Counted from the first letter of the stretch, positions 6,655 to 14,173 are shown. The stretch: 24,065 nt of DNA from JAENVT01 sp031412355 (GCA_031412355.1 JANOCR010000006.1:1-24065), one strand, 5' to 3'. Notes: generated by a model from the sequence alone, not told the origin. Program-made: numbers and translations.

Positions 6655-7088
6655 CGGGGCGATGATAGGCCGACGCCGAGCTGCGACGCGAAGTAGTCGC
6701 CGAGTCGACCGGCGAACACGAAGTTCACCACGAACCCGCCGGTGGCTACAGCGTCGGTGGCCAATGGCCGCTGGGCGATCGGCGCCAGCAACACCTGCGA
6801 GGCGATCACAGTGACCACGACTACGACACACGACGCCGGCAGCAGTCGCCGCGCCCGCCGTGCCCAGAAGTGGCGCAGCGAGATCGTGCCGGTCGTGGCA
6901 ACCTCGCGCAACAGCAGGCGGGTGATCAAGAATCCGGATAGCACGAAAAACACATCGACGCCGACGAAGCCGCCGGAGAAGCCGGCGACCCTCACGTGAA
7001 ACAGCACGACGACCACCACCGCGACCGCCCGCAGACCCTCGATGTCGGGCCGGAACTCGTCGTCGACGGCTGCGCTCGATTTCGCCAT
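6468..7088 (-). pseudogene. truncated acyltransferase-3 family gene (OafA/YrhL type), N-terminal fragment
   Basis: The start is intact: ATG 7088 with GGAGG six bases upstream. Residues 1 to about 137 are typical of the acyltransferase-3 N-terminus: FRPDIEGLRAVAVVVVVLFH with the R-x10-H motif (Arg20, His31), GGFVGVDVFFVLSGFLITRLLLRE (39-62), FWARRARRLLPA (74-85) and VNFVFAGRLGDYFASQLG (121-138). Intact members run 350-700 residues with about ten TM helices and a following HFWSLAVEEQ motif. Here similarity stops near base 6680. The frame then runs about 70 residues of non-homologous sequence, antiparallel to nothing known and out of frame across the RibD-like gene, to a stop at 6468. This looks like a deletion that removed the rest of the gene. 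It is probably inactive. Confidence 0.75.
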
Positions 7089-7162
7089 CTGAAGCCTCCG
7101 CGACCCAACATTAGAGGGAGGCCGCGAATCGGCGCGTCATGCCTGCAAAATCGCCCCGGCCT

Positions 7163-7181
7163 GTGGATATCTGTGCATAAA
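7163..7181 (-). promoter_or_regulatory. two DnaA-box-like nonamers in tandem
   Basis: The forward strand reads TGTGGATAT (7163-7171) and TGTGCATAA (7173-7181). Each differs at one position from TGTGGATAA, the complement of TTATCCACA. They are in the same orientation ten bases apart. They could be a DnaA site between the acyltransferase remnant and nrdJ; nothing else here looks like an origin. Confidence 0.35.
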
Positions 7182-7388
7182 CACTGCCTATTCACCTTCT
7201 GTCCCCAGAGAATTCAGCTCAAATTCAGTGGTTTTACCCCTTCCTCCACACAGGCAGGCTCCTTTAGGGTACGTGGCCGTAGCTAGCTGCGGTGTGAGGC
7301 GCGGATGGGCGGCAATCGCCCGATCAACTTGGACATTGCTGCGGGGTAGGGAGACTCTAAACCTGCGACCTCGCACCGCCGCTGGCGC

Positions 7389-7427
7389 TTCGGCAAGAAG
7401 GATCCATGACGGATCTTTCTTGCCGAA
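7389..7427. repeat. 17-bp inverted repeat (strong hairpin), function unknown
   Basis: The arms are 7389-7405 (TTCGGCAAGAAGGATCC) and 7411-7427 (GGATCTTTCTTGCCGAA), with loop ATGAC. The only imperfection is G7400 opposite T7416, a G-U pair in RNA. No T-run follows on either strand, so it is not a standard terminator. It lies just upstream of the apparent nrdJ promoter. Confidence 0.6.
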
Positions 7428-7441
7428 TCGCGGCGATAGCA

Positions 7442-7473
7442 TTGACACGGGTGTAACTACAGTGCTGTAATCT
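7442..7473 (+). promoter_or_regulatory. probable nrdJ promoter
   Basis: TTGACA (7442-7447) is a perfect -35, and TAATCT (7468-7473) a fair -10. The 20-base spacer is longer than ideal; GACACG two bases later gives 18. The start would be near 7480, inside the first NrdR-box-like repeat, leaving a leader of about 100 bases. Confidence 0.5.
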
Positions 7474-7474
7474 T

Positions 7475-7531
7475 ACAACCGCTTGTGGTGGGCGCAGGCA
7501 AGGGGGCGCCTTCACCACCACATCTTGTGGT
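7475..7531 (+). promoter_or_regulatory. nrdJ leader: paired NrdR-box-like repeats / alternative RNA stems
   Basis: ACAACCGCTTGTGG (7475-7488) and ACCACATCTTGTGG (7517-7530) match at 11 of 14 positions and are 42 bases apart, about four helical turns, as expected for paired NrdR boxes (usual spacing nearer three turns). The same stretch can fold as RNA. GTGGTGGGCGC (7485-7495) pairs with GCGCC-TT-CACCAC (7506-7518). Alternatively ACCACA (7517-7522) pairs with TGTGGT (7526-7531). The two stems share bases 7517-7518, and CACCAC could pair with either partner. Confidence 0.5.
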
Positions 7532-7579
7532 CATCCATCAGAATCGATACCGTCTCTTCGACTCCCAAAGGAGCTCCAT

Positions 7580-10444
7580 ATGTCACTGGCGCCGGAACGT
7601 CTCGCCATCGGGATCACCCGTCATTTCACGTCCCCGGGCAAGCGTCCTTACGACCAGGTTCAGTGGGAGCACCGCGATGCGCGGATCAGCAACTGGAAAG
7701 ACGGCACGGTCGCATTCGAGCAGTTGGGCGTCGAGTTCCCGGTCAGTTGGTCGCTGAACGCCACCAACATCGTTGCCCAGAAGTACTTCCGCGGCACGAT
7801 CGGCACACCGGAGCGCGAGTCCTCGCTGCGCCAGGTCATCGACCGCGTTGCCGACACCATCTCCACGTGGGGAGTCGAGGGTGGTTACTTCGTCAACCCG
7901 CACGAGGTCGAGGCGTTCAACGACGAGTTGAAGTACATCCTCGTCACGCAGCGTGCCGCGTTCAACAGCCCGGTGTGGTTCAACATCGGGGTCAAGGGCG
8001 TGCCTCAGCAGGCCAGCGCGTGCTTCATCCTGGCCGTCGAAGACACCATGGACGGCATCCTCAACTGGTATCGCGAAGAGGGCGTGATCTTCAAGGGTGG
8101 CTCCGGGTCCGGCATCAACCTGTCGAACATCCGATCAAGCTATGAACTGCTCAACGGCGGTGGCACTGCCAGTGGACCGGTCAGTTTCATGCGTGGCGCC
8201 GATGCGTCTGCCGGCACCATCAAGAGCGGTGGCAAGACTCGGCGGGCGGCCAAGATGGTCATCCTCAACGTCGATCATCCCGACATCGAAGAGTTCGTGT
8301 GGTGCAAGGCCAAAGAAGAGCGCAAGGCACGCGTGCTGCGCGACGCCGGTTTCGACATGGACCTCGACGGCTCCGACAGCTTCAGCATCCAGTACCAGAA
8401 CGCCAACAACTCGGTGCGAGTCAGCGACGAGTTCATGCAGGCCGTCATCGACGACACCGAGTGGAACCTGTACGCCGTGAAGGACGGCTCCGTTGTCCGC
8501 ACCATTCGTGCGCGGGATCTGTGGCGAGAATTGGCGACGGCTTCGTGGGAGTGCGCCGACCCGGGCCTGCAGTTCGACACGACGATCAACAAGTGGCACA
8601 CGGCTCACGCCACGGGCCGCATCAACGGCTCCAACCCGTGCAGTGAATACATGCACCTCGACAACTCGGCGTGCAACCTGGCTTCGATCAACCTGCTGCA
8701 CTACCTCGACGAGGAAGGCAACTTCGACGTCGACTCGTACATGCACACCATCGAGGTCATCTTCACCGCTCAAGAGATCCTCGTCGGTCGCGCCGACTAC
8801 CCGACCGACAAGATCGCCGAGACCAGCCGCCAGTTCCGCCAACTGGGCATCGGCTACGCCAACCTCGGTGCACTGCTGATGGCGCTCGGGCTGCCCTACG
8901 ACTCGGTCGAGGGTCGGGCTTGGGCAGCAACGCTCACCTCGTTGATGACCGGGCACGCCTACGCCACCAGTGCGCGCACAGCGAGCCGCATGGGTGCGTT
9001 TGCGGGCTTCGCCGACAACGAGCGCCACATGCTGAACGTGCTGCGCATGCATCGCGATGCCAGTTACCAGATCGAAGGCGCCGACGCTGTTCCCACCGAG
9101 GTGATGGCTGCCAGCCAGCATGCGTGGGAGGTCGCCGTTCGCGATGGCGAGGAGTACGGCGTGCGCAACAGCCAGGCGTCGGTGCTGGCGCCGACCGGCA
9201 CCATCGGGTTGATGATGGATTGCGACACCACTGGAATCGAGCCTGACCTCGGGCTGGTGAAGTTCAAGAAGTTGGTCGGCGGCGGCAACATGCAGATCGT
9301 CAACCAGACGGTGCCGCGTGCGTTGCGCAAGCTCGGCTACTCGGCCGAGCAGATCGACGAGATCGTCGCCTACATCGACCGCGAGAAGACCATCATCGGG
9401 TCACCGCACCTTGCCGCCGAGCACGTGCCTGTGTTCGCTTGCTCGATGGGCGACAACACCATTCACTACGAGGGCCACGTGCGCATGATGGGCGCTACGC
9501 AACCGTTCCTGTCGGGCGCGATCTCCAAGACCGTCAACATGCCCGAGGAAGCGTCGATCGAAGACATCGAGGCGCTGCACCAACTGTCGTGGGAACTCGG
9601 GCTGAAAGCTGTTGCCGTGTACCGCGACAACTGCAAGGTCGGCCAGCCGTTGTCGACCGGCAGGAAAGATGGCGAGGGTGTCGACACACCGACATCGATG
9701 GCAGCCACGCAGACTGTCGAGCGAATCGTCGAGCGCCTGGTGCATCAGCCGATCCGCCAGAAGCTACCGCGCACACGCAGTGCGCGCACCTTCGAGTTCC
9801 GCGTCGCCGACTGCAAGGGTTTCGCCAACATCGGCGAGTACGCCGACGGGCGTCCGGGCGAGATCTTCCTGACCGTGTCGAAGCAGGGCTCAACACTCAG
9901 CGGCATCATGGACGCCTTCGCCAAGAGCATCAGCTACGGCTTGCAGTACGGCGTGCCCATGCGTGCGTTCGTCGAGGCCTTCACCAACATGCGCTTCGAG
10001 CCAGCCGGCATGACCGACGATCCCGACATCCGCTTCGCCTCGTCGATCATGGACTACCTGTTCCGTCGCCTGGCGCTCGAGTACTTGACCTACGACGAGC
10101 GCGCCGAGCTCGGCATCTTCTCGATCGACGAGCGCCTGCAGCCCACGTTGCCGGGCGTCGAGGAGAGCGTCATCGAGACCCGTACGGGCAGCGAGATCGT
10201 GTCCGATCCGAAGAGTGTTCCCTCAGCCGGCGAACTCACCGCTCAGCTCGATCTCGGTCTGGCATCGAAGGCACCGAACAACGACATCACCAACCCCGGT
10301 GGCATCGTTCGTCCGGCCGCGGCCCCGAAGTCCAGCCCCCGTCAGAGCGACGCGCCGATGTGCATGCAATGTGGTGTACAGATGATCCGCGCCGGTTCGT
10401 GCCACGCCTGCCCGAGCTGCGGATCGACCAGCGGCTGCAGCTGA
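7580..10444 (+). CDS. nrdJ: adenosylcobalamin-dependent (class II) ribonucleotide reductase NrdJ
   Basis: Reduces ribonucleotides to deoxyribonucleotides using a radical generated from adenosylcobalamin, so it needs neither oxygen nor a small subunit. The protein has 954 residues, normal for the large actinobacterial type, with no intein seen. Key sites are Cys148 (QASACFI) and Cys365 (DNSACNLAS), the redox pair; NPCSE (352-356) with thiyl Cys354 and Glu356; GGSGSGINLS (173-182); and APTGTIGLMMD in the second half. The C-terminus is a Cys-rich tail CMQCG...CHACPSCGSTSGC (928-953) that fits a zinc ribbon and the disulfide shuttle. ATG 7580 has AAAGGAG at 7567-7573, six bases upstream. Likely regulated by NrdR. 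It converges on the diguanylate cyclase gene with a hairpin between. Confidence 0.97.
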   Translation: MSLAPERLAIGITRHFTSPGKRPYDQVQWEHRDARISNWKDGTVAFEQLGVEFPVSWSLNATNIVAQKYFRGTIGTPERESSLRQVIDRVADTISTWGVEGGYFVNPHEVEAFNDELKYILVTQRAAFNSPVWFNIGVKGVPQQASACFILAVEDTMDGILNWYREEGVIFKGGSGSGINLSNIRSSYELLNGGGTASGPVSFMRGADASAGTIKSGGKTRRAAKMVILNVDHPDIEEFVWCKAKEERKARVLRDAGFDMDLDGSDSFSIQYQNANNSVRVSDEFMQAVIDDTEWNLYAVKDGSVVRTIRARDLWRELATASWECADPGLQFDTTINKWHTAHATGRINGSNPCSEYMHLDNSACNLASINLLHYLDEEGNFDVDSYMHTIEVIFTAQEILVGRADYPTDKIAETSRQFRQLGIGYANLGALLMALGLPYDSVEGRAWAATLTSLMTGHAYATSARTASRMGAFAGFADNERHMLNVLRMHRDASYQIEGADAVPTEVMAASQHAWEVAVRDGEEYGVRNSQASVLAPTGTIGLMMDCDTTGIEPDLGLVKFKKLVGGGNMQIVNQTVPRALRKLGYSAEQIDEIVAYIDREKTIIGSPHLAAEHVPVFACSMGDNTIHYEGHVRMMGATQPFLSGAISKTVNMPEEASIEDIEALHQLSWELGLKAVAVYRDNCKVGQPLSTGRKDGEGVDTPTSMAATQTVERIVERLVHQPIRQKLPRTRSARTFEFRVADCKGFANIGEYADGRPGEIFLTVSKQGSTLSGIMDAFAKSISYGLQYGVPMRAFVEAFTNMRFEPAGMTDDPDIRFASSIMDYLFRRLALEYLTYDERAELGIFSIDERLQPTLPGVEESVIETRTGSEIVSDPKSVPSAGELTAQLDLGLASKAPNNDITNPGGIVRPAAAPKSSPRQSDAPMCMQCGVQMIRAGSCHACPSCGSTSGCS

Positions 10445-10445
10445 T

Positions 10446-10490
10446 CGTGACGGTCACGCAATGTCATTGGGTCCGATGACCCAATGACAT
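10446..10490. terminator. hairpins between convergent nrdJ and diguanylate cyclase genes
   Basis: A perfect 12-bp stem ATGTCATTGGGT (10461-10472) / ACCCAATGACAT (10479-10490) closes a CCGATG loop, whose outer C and G can also pair. Just before it is CGTGAC-G-GTCACG (10446-10458). No T-tract follows on either strand. The position two bases after the nrdJ stop and 34 before the opposing stop suggests a shared terminator. Confidence 0.55.
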
Positions 10491-10523
10491 GATGCTGTGC
10501 CGGGCGCTGGTTGCGCGGGTGGC

Positions 10524-11993
10524 TCAGGCGTCAATGATGGTGGTCCTGTCTGTTCCGGTGGCCTTGGACCGGTACATCGCTCCGTCCGCCGCGTGGAGGA
10601 GATCGTCGCCGTTGGCACCACGGCGGCCGGCGAGGCAGGCAACCCCGATGCTGGCGGTGACGCGCAAATCGTCGCGGATGCCTGCGAGTGGCTGACGGAT
10701 GGCGGCGCCGATTCGTCCGGAAAGTTGCTCGGCGTCGCGTCGGTCGCAGTCGTGGCAGAGGACGACGAACTCGTCACCGCCGAAGCGTGCGATCAAGTTG
10801 TCCTCTCGTACGACGGAGCGGATCCGTTGGGCAACCTCTACCAGCACACTGTCGCCCGCCGCGTGGCCGAGCTGGTCGTTGATCGACTTGAAACCGTCGA
10901 GATCGAGAAACACCAACGACATCGGCCGCCCCGACGATTCGGCGGAGCGAATCGACTCCGCCAACTGCGAACTCAGCAACTCGCGGTTCGCGAGGCCGGT
11001 CAATTGGTCATGTAGTGCCATGTGCCGAAGTTGCAGTTGGAGCCGTACGAGGCGGAGCGCTTGTGCTCCTTGCCGCGCCAGTCCGATGTGCATTTCGATC
11101 TGCTCCGGAGGAAACGTGCGCCTGCGGCCGTAGAGCGACACGACGACACCGAGGCATGATTCGTCGTCCAGCAGCGGGGTGACCATCATTGCTTCGAGCC
11201 GCGCACGATGAACGGCGTCGGCCATCGCAGGGTAGCGACGCTCCATGTCGCTGAGGCTTGACACGGTGATCGTCTCGCCCCGACGGAACGCCTCTGCCTC
11301 TGGCCGTTGGGCGTCGATCGGAACAACCTCGGGTGACGGCGCCGACACAGGTGTGACAGCGTCGAGTAGGAGACCGGCGTCGTTGACGAGCATGACCGTC
11401 GCCGAGGCGGCGTCGGAGGCGGAGCGCACGATTGCGGACAACGCGGCCGCCACACCGGCGACCGTGCGCCCTGCCCCGAGGCTCACCGTCGCCTGCTGGT
11501 GAACCCGCACCTGGGCCTCGGAGCGTTCCGCTGCGAGGCGGGCACCGAGCAGCTCCCCCTCGTAATCCTGCCGTGCTGACGCATCGAACACAGCAATCCG
11601 CATCAGCCTGGGTCGGGCGCGCTCGTCAGGTACGACGTCCACGTTCACCAGGATCGGCAACGCGTCCTGTGCGGGACGTTCCAAAACCAACAACACCTCG
11701 CGCAGCTCACCCGCCAACAGCAACACCGGCAGGCACCGGGTCTCGTAGAATAGTTGGCTGCCGAGCGCGAGCAAGCTGCTGAACCTCCGGCCGAGGAGTT
11801 CCCCAACCGTGTAACCGCTCCATCGCCCGAAGGTGAGGTTGGCTCTGATGATCACGCCGTCGGGCGTCACCGACAAATACCCGCATGGTGCGCGCTCGTA
11901 CAATTCGATCAGATCGTCGTCGGCCACGACGCAGGCAGTCGCACATGCCGACACCGGGTCGCCACCCTTGACAGTTGGTCTTTGGTTCCCCAA
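10524..11993 (-). CDS. PAS-GAF-GGDEF diguanylate cyclase, partner of RsbQ
   Basis: Predicted to make cyclic di-GMP from two GTP under sensory control. The protein has 489 residues and no TM helix. The PAS domain (about 27-140) includes LYERAPCGYLSVTPDGVIIRANLTFGRWSGYTVGELLGR. The GAF domain (about 170-315) ends with LGVVVSLYGRRRTFPPEQIEM. The GGDEF domain (about 325-489) has HDQLTGLANR, LDLDGFKSINDQLGHAAGD and an intact GGDEF (405-409). The allosteric I-site position reads REDN rather than RxxD, so product feedback may be weak. The preferred start is TTG 11993, with GGAG five bases upstream and one base after the rsbQ stop; GTG 11954 is the alternative. The gap of one base implies coupling with rsbQ, which probably supplies the PAS ligand. 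Confidence 0.92.
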   Translation of the reverse strand: MGNQRPTVKGGDPVSACATACVVADDDLIELYERAPCGYLSVTPDGVIIRANLTFGRWSGYTVGELLGRRFSSLLALGSQLFYETRCLPVLLLAGELREVLLVLERPAQDALPILVNVDVVPDERARPRLMRIAVFDASARQDYEGELLGARLAAERSEAQVRVHQQATVSLGAGRTVAGVAAALSAIVRSASDAASATVMLVNDAGLLLDAVTPVSAPSPEVVPIDAQRPEAEAFRRGETITVSSLSDMERRYPAMADAVHRARLEAMMVTPLLDDESCLGVVVSLYGRRRTFPPEQIEMHIGLARQGAQALRLVRLQLQLRHMALHDQLTGLANRELLSSQLAESIRSAESSGRPMSLVFLDLDGFKSINDQLGHAAGDSVLVEVAQRIRSVVREDNLIARFGGDEFVVLCHDCDRRDAEQLSGRIGAAIRQPLAGIRDDLRVTASIGVACLAGRRGANGDDLLHAADGAMYRSKATGTDRTTIIDA

Positions 11994-11994
11994 A

Positions 11995-12810
11995 TCAGCT
12001 CCGCTCGAGGCGAGAACGGAGTACGGCGCTGAGCTCTGCTGGCGCTGACAAGTTGGGGCAGTGACCGGTGGCGTTCAATACCACCAACTCACTGTCGGTG
12101 ATCTGCTGATGAACGAAGGTGCCGACGCTCAGCGGCGCGATCGCATCGTCGCTGCATTGGATGACAAGTGTTGGTGTAACGACGTGGGGCAGGTCGCGGC
12201 GGTTGTCGGACAGGAAGGTCACGGCCGCGAAGTGACGGGCGATCGCCGGATCGGTGCGGCAGAAGCTTTCAGTGAGCTCTGCGCTGAGTTCAGGACGGTG
12301 CGGATTGCCCATGATTACGGGACCCATCACCGAGGACCAGCCCAGGTAATTCTCGTCGAGACTCGACAAAAGCCTATCGATGTCGGCTTGGTCGAAGCCG
12401 CCAACATAGCCCCCATCGTTGAGGTAGCGCGGCGAGGGACCGACGAGCACCAGGTCGCTGAACCTCGACGGAGCTCGAGTCGCAGCCAGAACGCCGATCA
12501 TCGCGCCAACCGAGTGACCGACGTACGCGACGTCGCGCAAGTCGAGCTCGTTCACGATCTCGAGTACGTCGTCCGCATACCCGTGCAGCGAGTCGTACTT
12601 CGCCCGGTCGTATGCCGAAAGGTCGGACCCGCCGGCGCCCACGTGGTCGAACATGACAACCCGGTGATCGTCAAAATCGGGTGTCACGTGACGCCACATC
12701 TCCTGGCTGCAGCCGAAGCCGTGAGCGAAAAGAATCGGCCGACCGTTGGGCACCCCGATCTCGTTGACATTGTTGCGGCGTTGCGCCGTGTTGCGATCGG
12801 TCGAAAGCAT
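11995..12810 (-). CDS. rsbQ: RsbQ-family alpha/beta hydrolase (KAI2/D14-like)
   Basis: A 271-residue hydrolase with strong resemblance to Bacillus subtilis RsbQ along its length: AHGFGCSQEMW (29-39), FDHVGAGGSDLSAYD (54-68), GYADDVLEI (77-85), YVGHSVGAMIGVLA (96-109), VGPSPRYLNDGGYVGGF (123-139), FCRTDPAIARHFA (183-195) and QCSDDAIAP (218-226). The catalytic triad is Ser100, Asp222 and His250. In Bacillus RsbQ is thought to process a small hydrophobic molecule needed by the PAS domain of the phosphatase RsbP, feeding the energy-stress branch of sigma-B control; the plant receptors KAI2 and D14 share the fold. Here the next gene carries PAS-GAF-GGDEF instead. ATG 12810 has AAGGAGG upstream. 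The promoter resembles a stress-sigma site. Confidence 0.92.
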   Translation of the reverse strand: MLSTDRNTAQRRNNVNEIGVPNGRPILFAHGFGCSQEMWRHVTPDFDDHRVVMFDHVGAGGSDLSAYDRAKYDSLHGYADDVLEIVNELDLRDVAYVGHSVGAMIGVLAATRAPSRFSDLVLVGPSPRYLNDGGYVGGFDQADIDRLLSSLDENYLGWSSVMGPVIMGNPHRPELSAELTESFCRTDPAIARHFAAVTFLSDNRRDLPHVVTPTLVIQCSDDAIAPLSVGTFVHQQITDSELVVLNATGHCPNLSAPAELSAVLRSRLERS

Positions 12811-12876
12811 CGACGCTCCTCCTTGGCATACGCAAAATCACTGACGAGGCGCGGGTCCGCCAACTTCCTTCGTGAC

Positions 12877-12902
12877 ATACCCAGGGGTGTGCGAGCTGAA
12901 AC
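12877..12902 (-). promoter_or_regulatory. sigma-B/sigma-F-like promoter of the rsbQ operon
   Basis: On the minus strand GTTTCA (12902-12897) and GGGTAT (12882-12877) are separated by 14 bases. This matches the sigma-B consensus GTTTAA-N12-15-GGGTAT at all but one position of the two hexamers. A start near 12870 would leave a 60-base leader before the rsbQ ATG. Confidence 0.6.
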
Positions 12903-13037
12903 ATGGAACAGGCCTGGCTGTCGGAAGAGCCCGGCCGCGACTTGCCGCCTGCGACGTGTGCTGAGTGGCAGCGATTCGGCGGCCAGGCCGCTACTGGGAG
13001 ACGAGGTCTGGCAACATTCCCAGTCGGAGGAATCATC

Positions 13038-14168
13038 ATGTCAACCATCGAAGCACGCCTGTCGGCGGACCGGGCACTCGACACGCTCGTCCTCATCGGG
13101 ACCACCAAGGGCCTGTTCACGCTGCGCGCCGATGCGCAGCGAGACGAGTTCGCGCTCAGCGGCCCGACCTTTCCCGGCGAGGAGATCTACTCGACGTGCA
13201 TCGACAATCGTGGGCCGACAACCCGCGTGTTCGTCGGCTCGGTCAGCAACCACTGGGGACCCGTGCTGAGGTGGTCGGACGATCTCGGTGCCACATGGCG
13301 AGAGGAAGATCACGCTGCGCTGTCGTTCCCCGACGACACCGGTGCATCGTTGGCTCGGGTCTGGCAGCTGACGCCGGGGCCCGAGGACCAGCCCGACGTC
13401 TTCTACGCCGGCGTGGAGCCCGCCGCGCTGTTCCGCAGCGACGACGGCGGCCGAACGTTCTCGCTGATGCGCGGCCTGTGGGACCATCCCCATCGGTCGC
13501 AATGGGTTCCTGGCGGGGGAGGCATGTGCTTGCACACGATCCTCGTCCACCCGACCGATCCGGACCGGCTCCTCATCGCCGTCTCGGCGGCCGGCGTGTA
13601 CCGCAGCGACGATGGCGGCGCCACGTGGAGAGCGAGCAACAGCGGCATCGTGGTGCCGTTCATGCCAGACACTCCGGCGCCCGAGTTCGGTCAATGCGTG
13701 CACAAGGTTGCGCGCGACGCCGACAATCCCGAGCGGCTCTATCTCCAACACCACGGAGGCATCTACAGCACCGACAACGGCGGTGACTCGTGGGAGCCGA
13801 TGACGAGCATCGCAGGGATGGACTTCGGATTTCCGGTTGTGTCGCATCCCAGCCGCACAGGCACCGCCTATCTGCTGCCGCTGGAGAGCGACGAGTACCG
13901 CTGCACGCCCGGTGGGCATTGTGTCGTGTGGAGGACGGAGGACGGCGGCGAGACGTGGCACGCATTGACCAACGGTCTGCCGCAGCGCGACGCCCATCTC
14001 ACCGTCCTGCGTGACGGGTTCACGACCGACGGCCTCGGGCAGTGCGGGCTGTACTTCGGGACCCGGACGGGCGAGCTGTTTGCATCGACCGACAACGGTG
14101 ACAGCTGGCGCGAGCTCGCATCGCACCTGCCGCCGATCGTGTCCGTGCGGGCAGCGCCGGTTCGCTGA
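13038..14168 (+). CDS. six-Asp-box beta-propeller protein (BNR/sialidase-like fold), unknown activity
   Basis: A 376-residue soluble protein without a signal peptide. It has six Asp-box repeats, S-x-D-x-G-x-T-W, at about 80-87, 134-141, 190-197, 244-252, 300-307 and 350-357 (for example SDDGGATW and TEDGGETW), spaced about 50 residues, as in a beta-propeller. Such proteins are often annotated as exo-alpha-sialidase or VPS10/sortilin-like, but I see no sialidase arginine triad or FRIP motif, so enzymatic activity should not be assumed. ATG 13038 is chosen for its GGAGG at 13026-13030. The frame is open to an earlier ATG at 12903, which lacks a ribosome site. A MoaD-like gene follows after 5 bases and is probably its partner. 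Confidence 0.85.
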   Translation: MSTIEARLSADRALDTLVLIGTTKGLFTLRADAQRDEFALSGPTFPGEEIYSTCIDNRGPTTRVFVGSVSNHWGPVLRWSDDLGATWREEDHAALSFPDDTGASLARVWQLTPGPEDQPDVFYAGVEPAALFRSDDGGRTFSLMRGLWDHPHRSQWVPGGGGMCLHTILVHPTDPDRLLIAVSAAGVYRSDDGGATWRASNSGIVVPFMPDTPAPEFGQCVHKVARDADNPERLYLQHHGGIYSTDNGGDSWEPMTSIAGMDFGFPVVSHPSRTGTAYLLPLESDEYRCTPGGHCVVWRTEDGGETWHALTNGLPQRDAHLTVLRDGFTTDGLGQCGLYFGTRTGELFASTDNGDSWRELASHLPPIVSVRAAPVR

Positions 14169-14173
14169 CCGCG

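Larger units (their letters stand above)
7089..7579. other. 491-base non-coding region upstream of nrdJ
   Basis: No convincing gene is visible; the short frames here lack family similarity and a good start. The region holds the Shine-Dalgarno side of the acyltransferase remnant (7089-7110), two DnaA-like boxes (7163-7181), a 16-base near-palindrome CCGTAGCTAGCTGCGG (7277-7292), a small hairpin with stem GGGCG/CGCCC (7307-7321), a long hairpin (7389-7427), a promoter (7442-7473) and the structured nrdJ leader. Confidence 0.7.

Noticed and set aside
7354..7376. tRNA-like anticodon loop (GAGACTCTAAACC, apparent CTA anticodon, reminiscent of tRNA-Tyr or tRNA-Pyl)
   Set aside because: The flanking bases GGAGA and CCTGC do not pair as an anticodon stem, and no acceptor stem, T-loop GTTCGA or CCA is found in the expected positions.
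7260..7579. cobalamin riboswitch ahead of the B12-dependent nrdJ
   Set aside because: I could not find the B12-box core (GCCACTG-like) or the expected multi-stem layout. A different leader structure remains possible and is reported.
12903..13037. N-terminal extension of the beta-propeller protein from ATG 12903
   Set aside because: No ribosome site at 12903, the extension has no Asp-box or family-like sequence, and GGAGG precedes ATG 13038 at good spacing.
12061..13269. 402-residue plus-strand frame across the rsbQ region
   Set aside because: It is antisense to rsbQ, has no family similarity, and joins into another frame of the beta-propeller gene.
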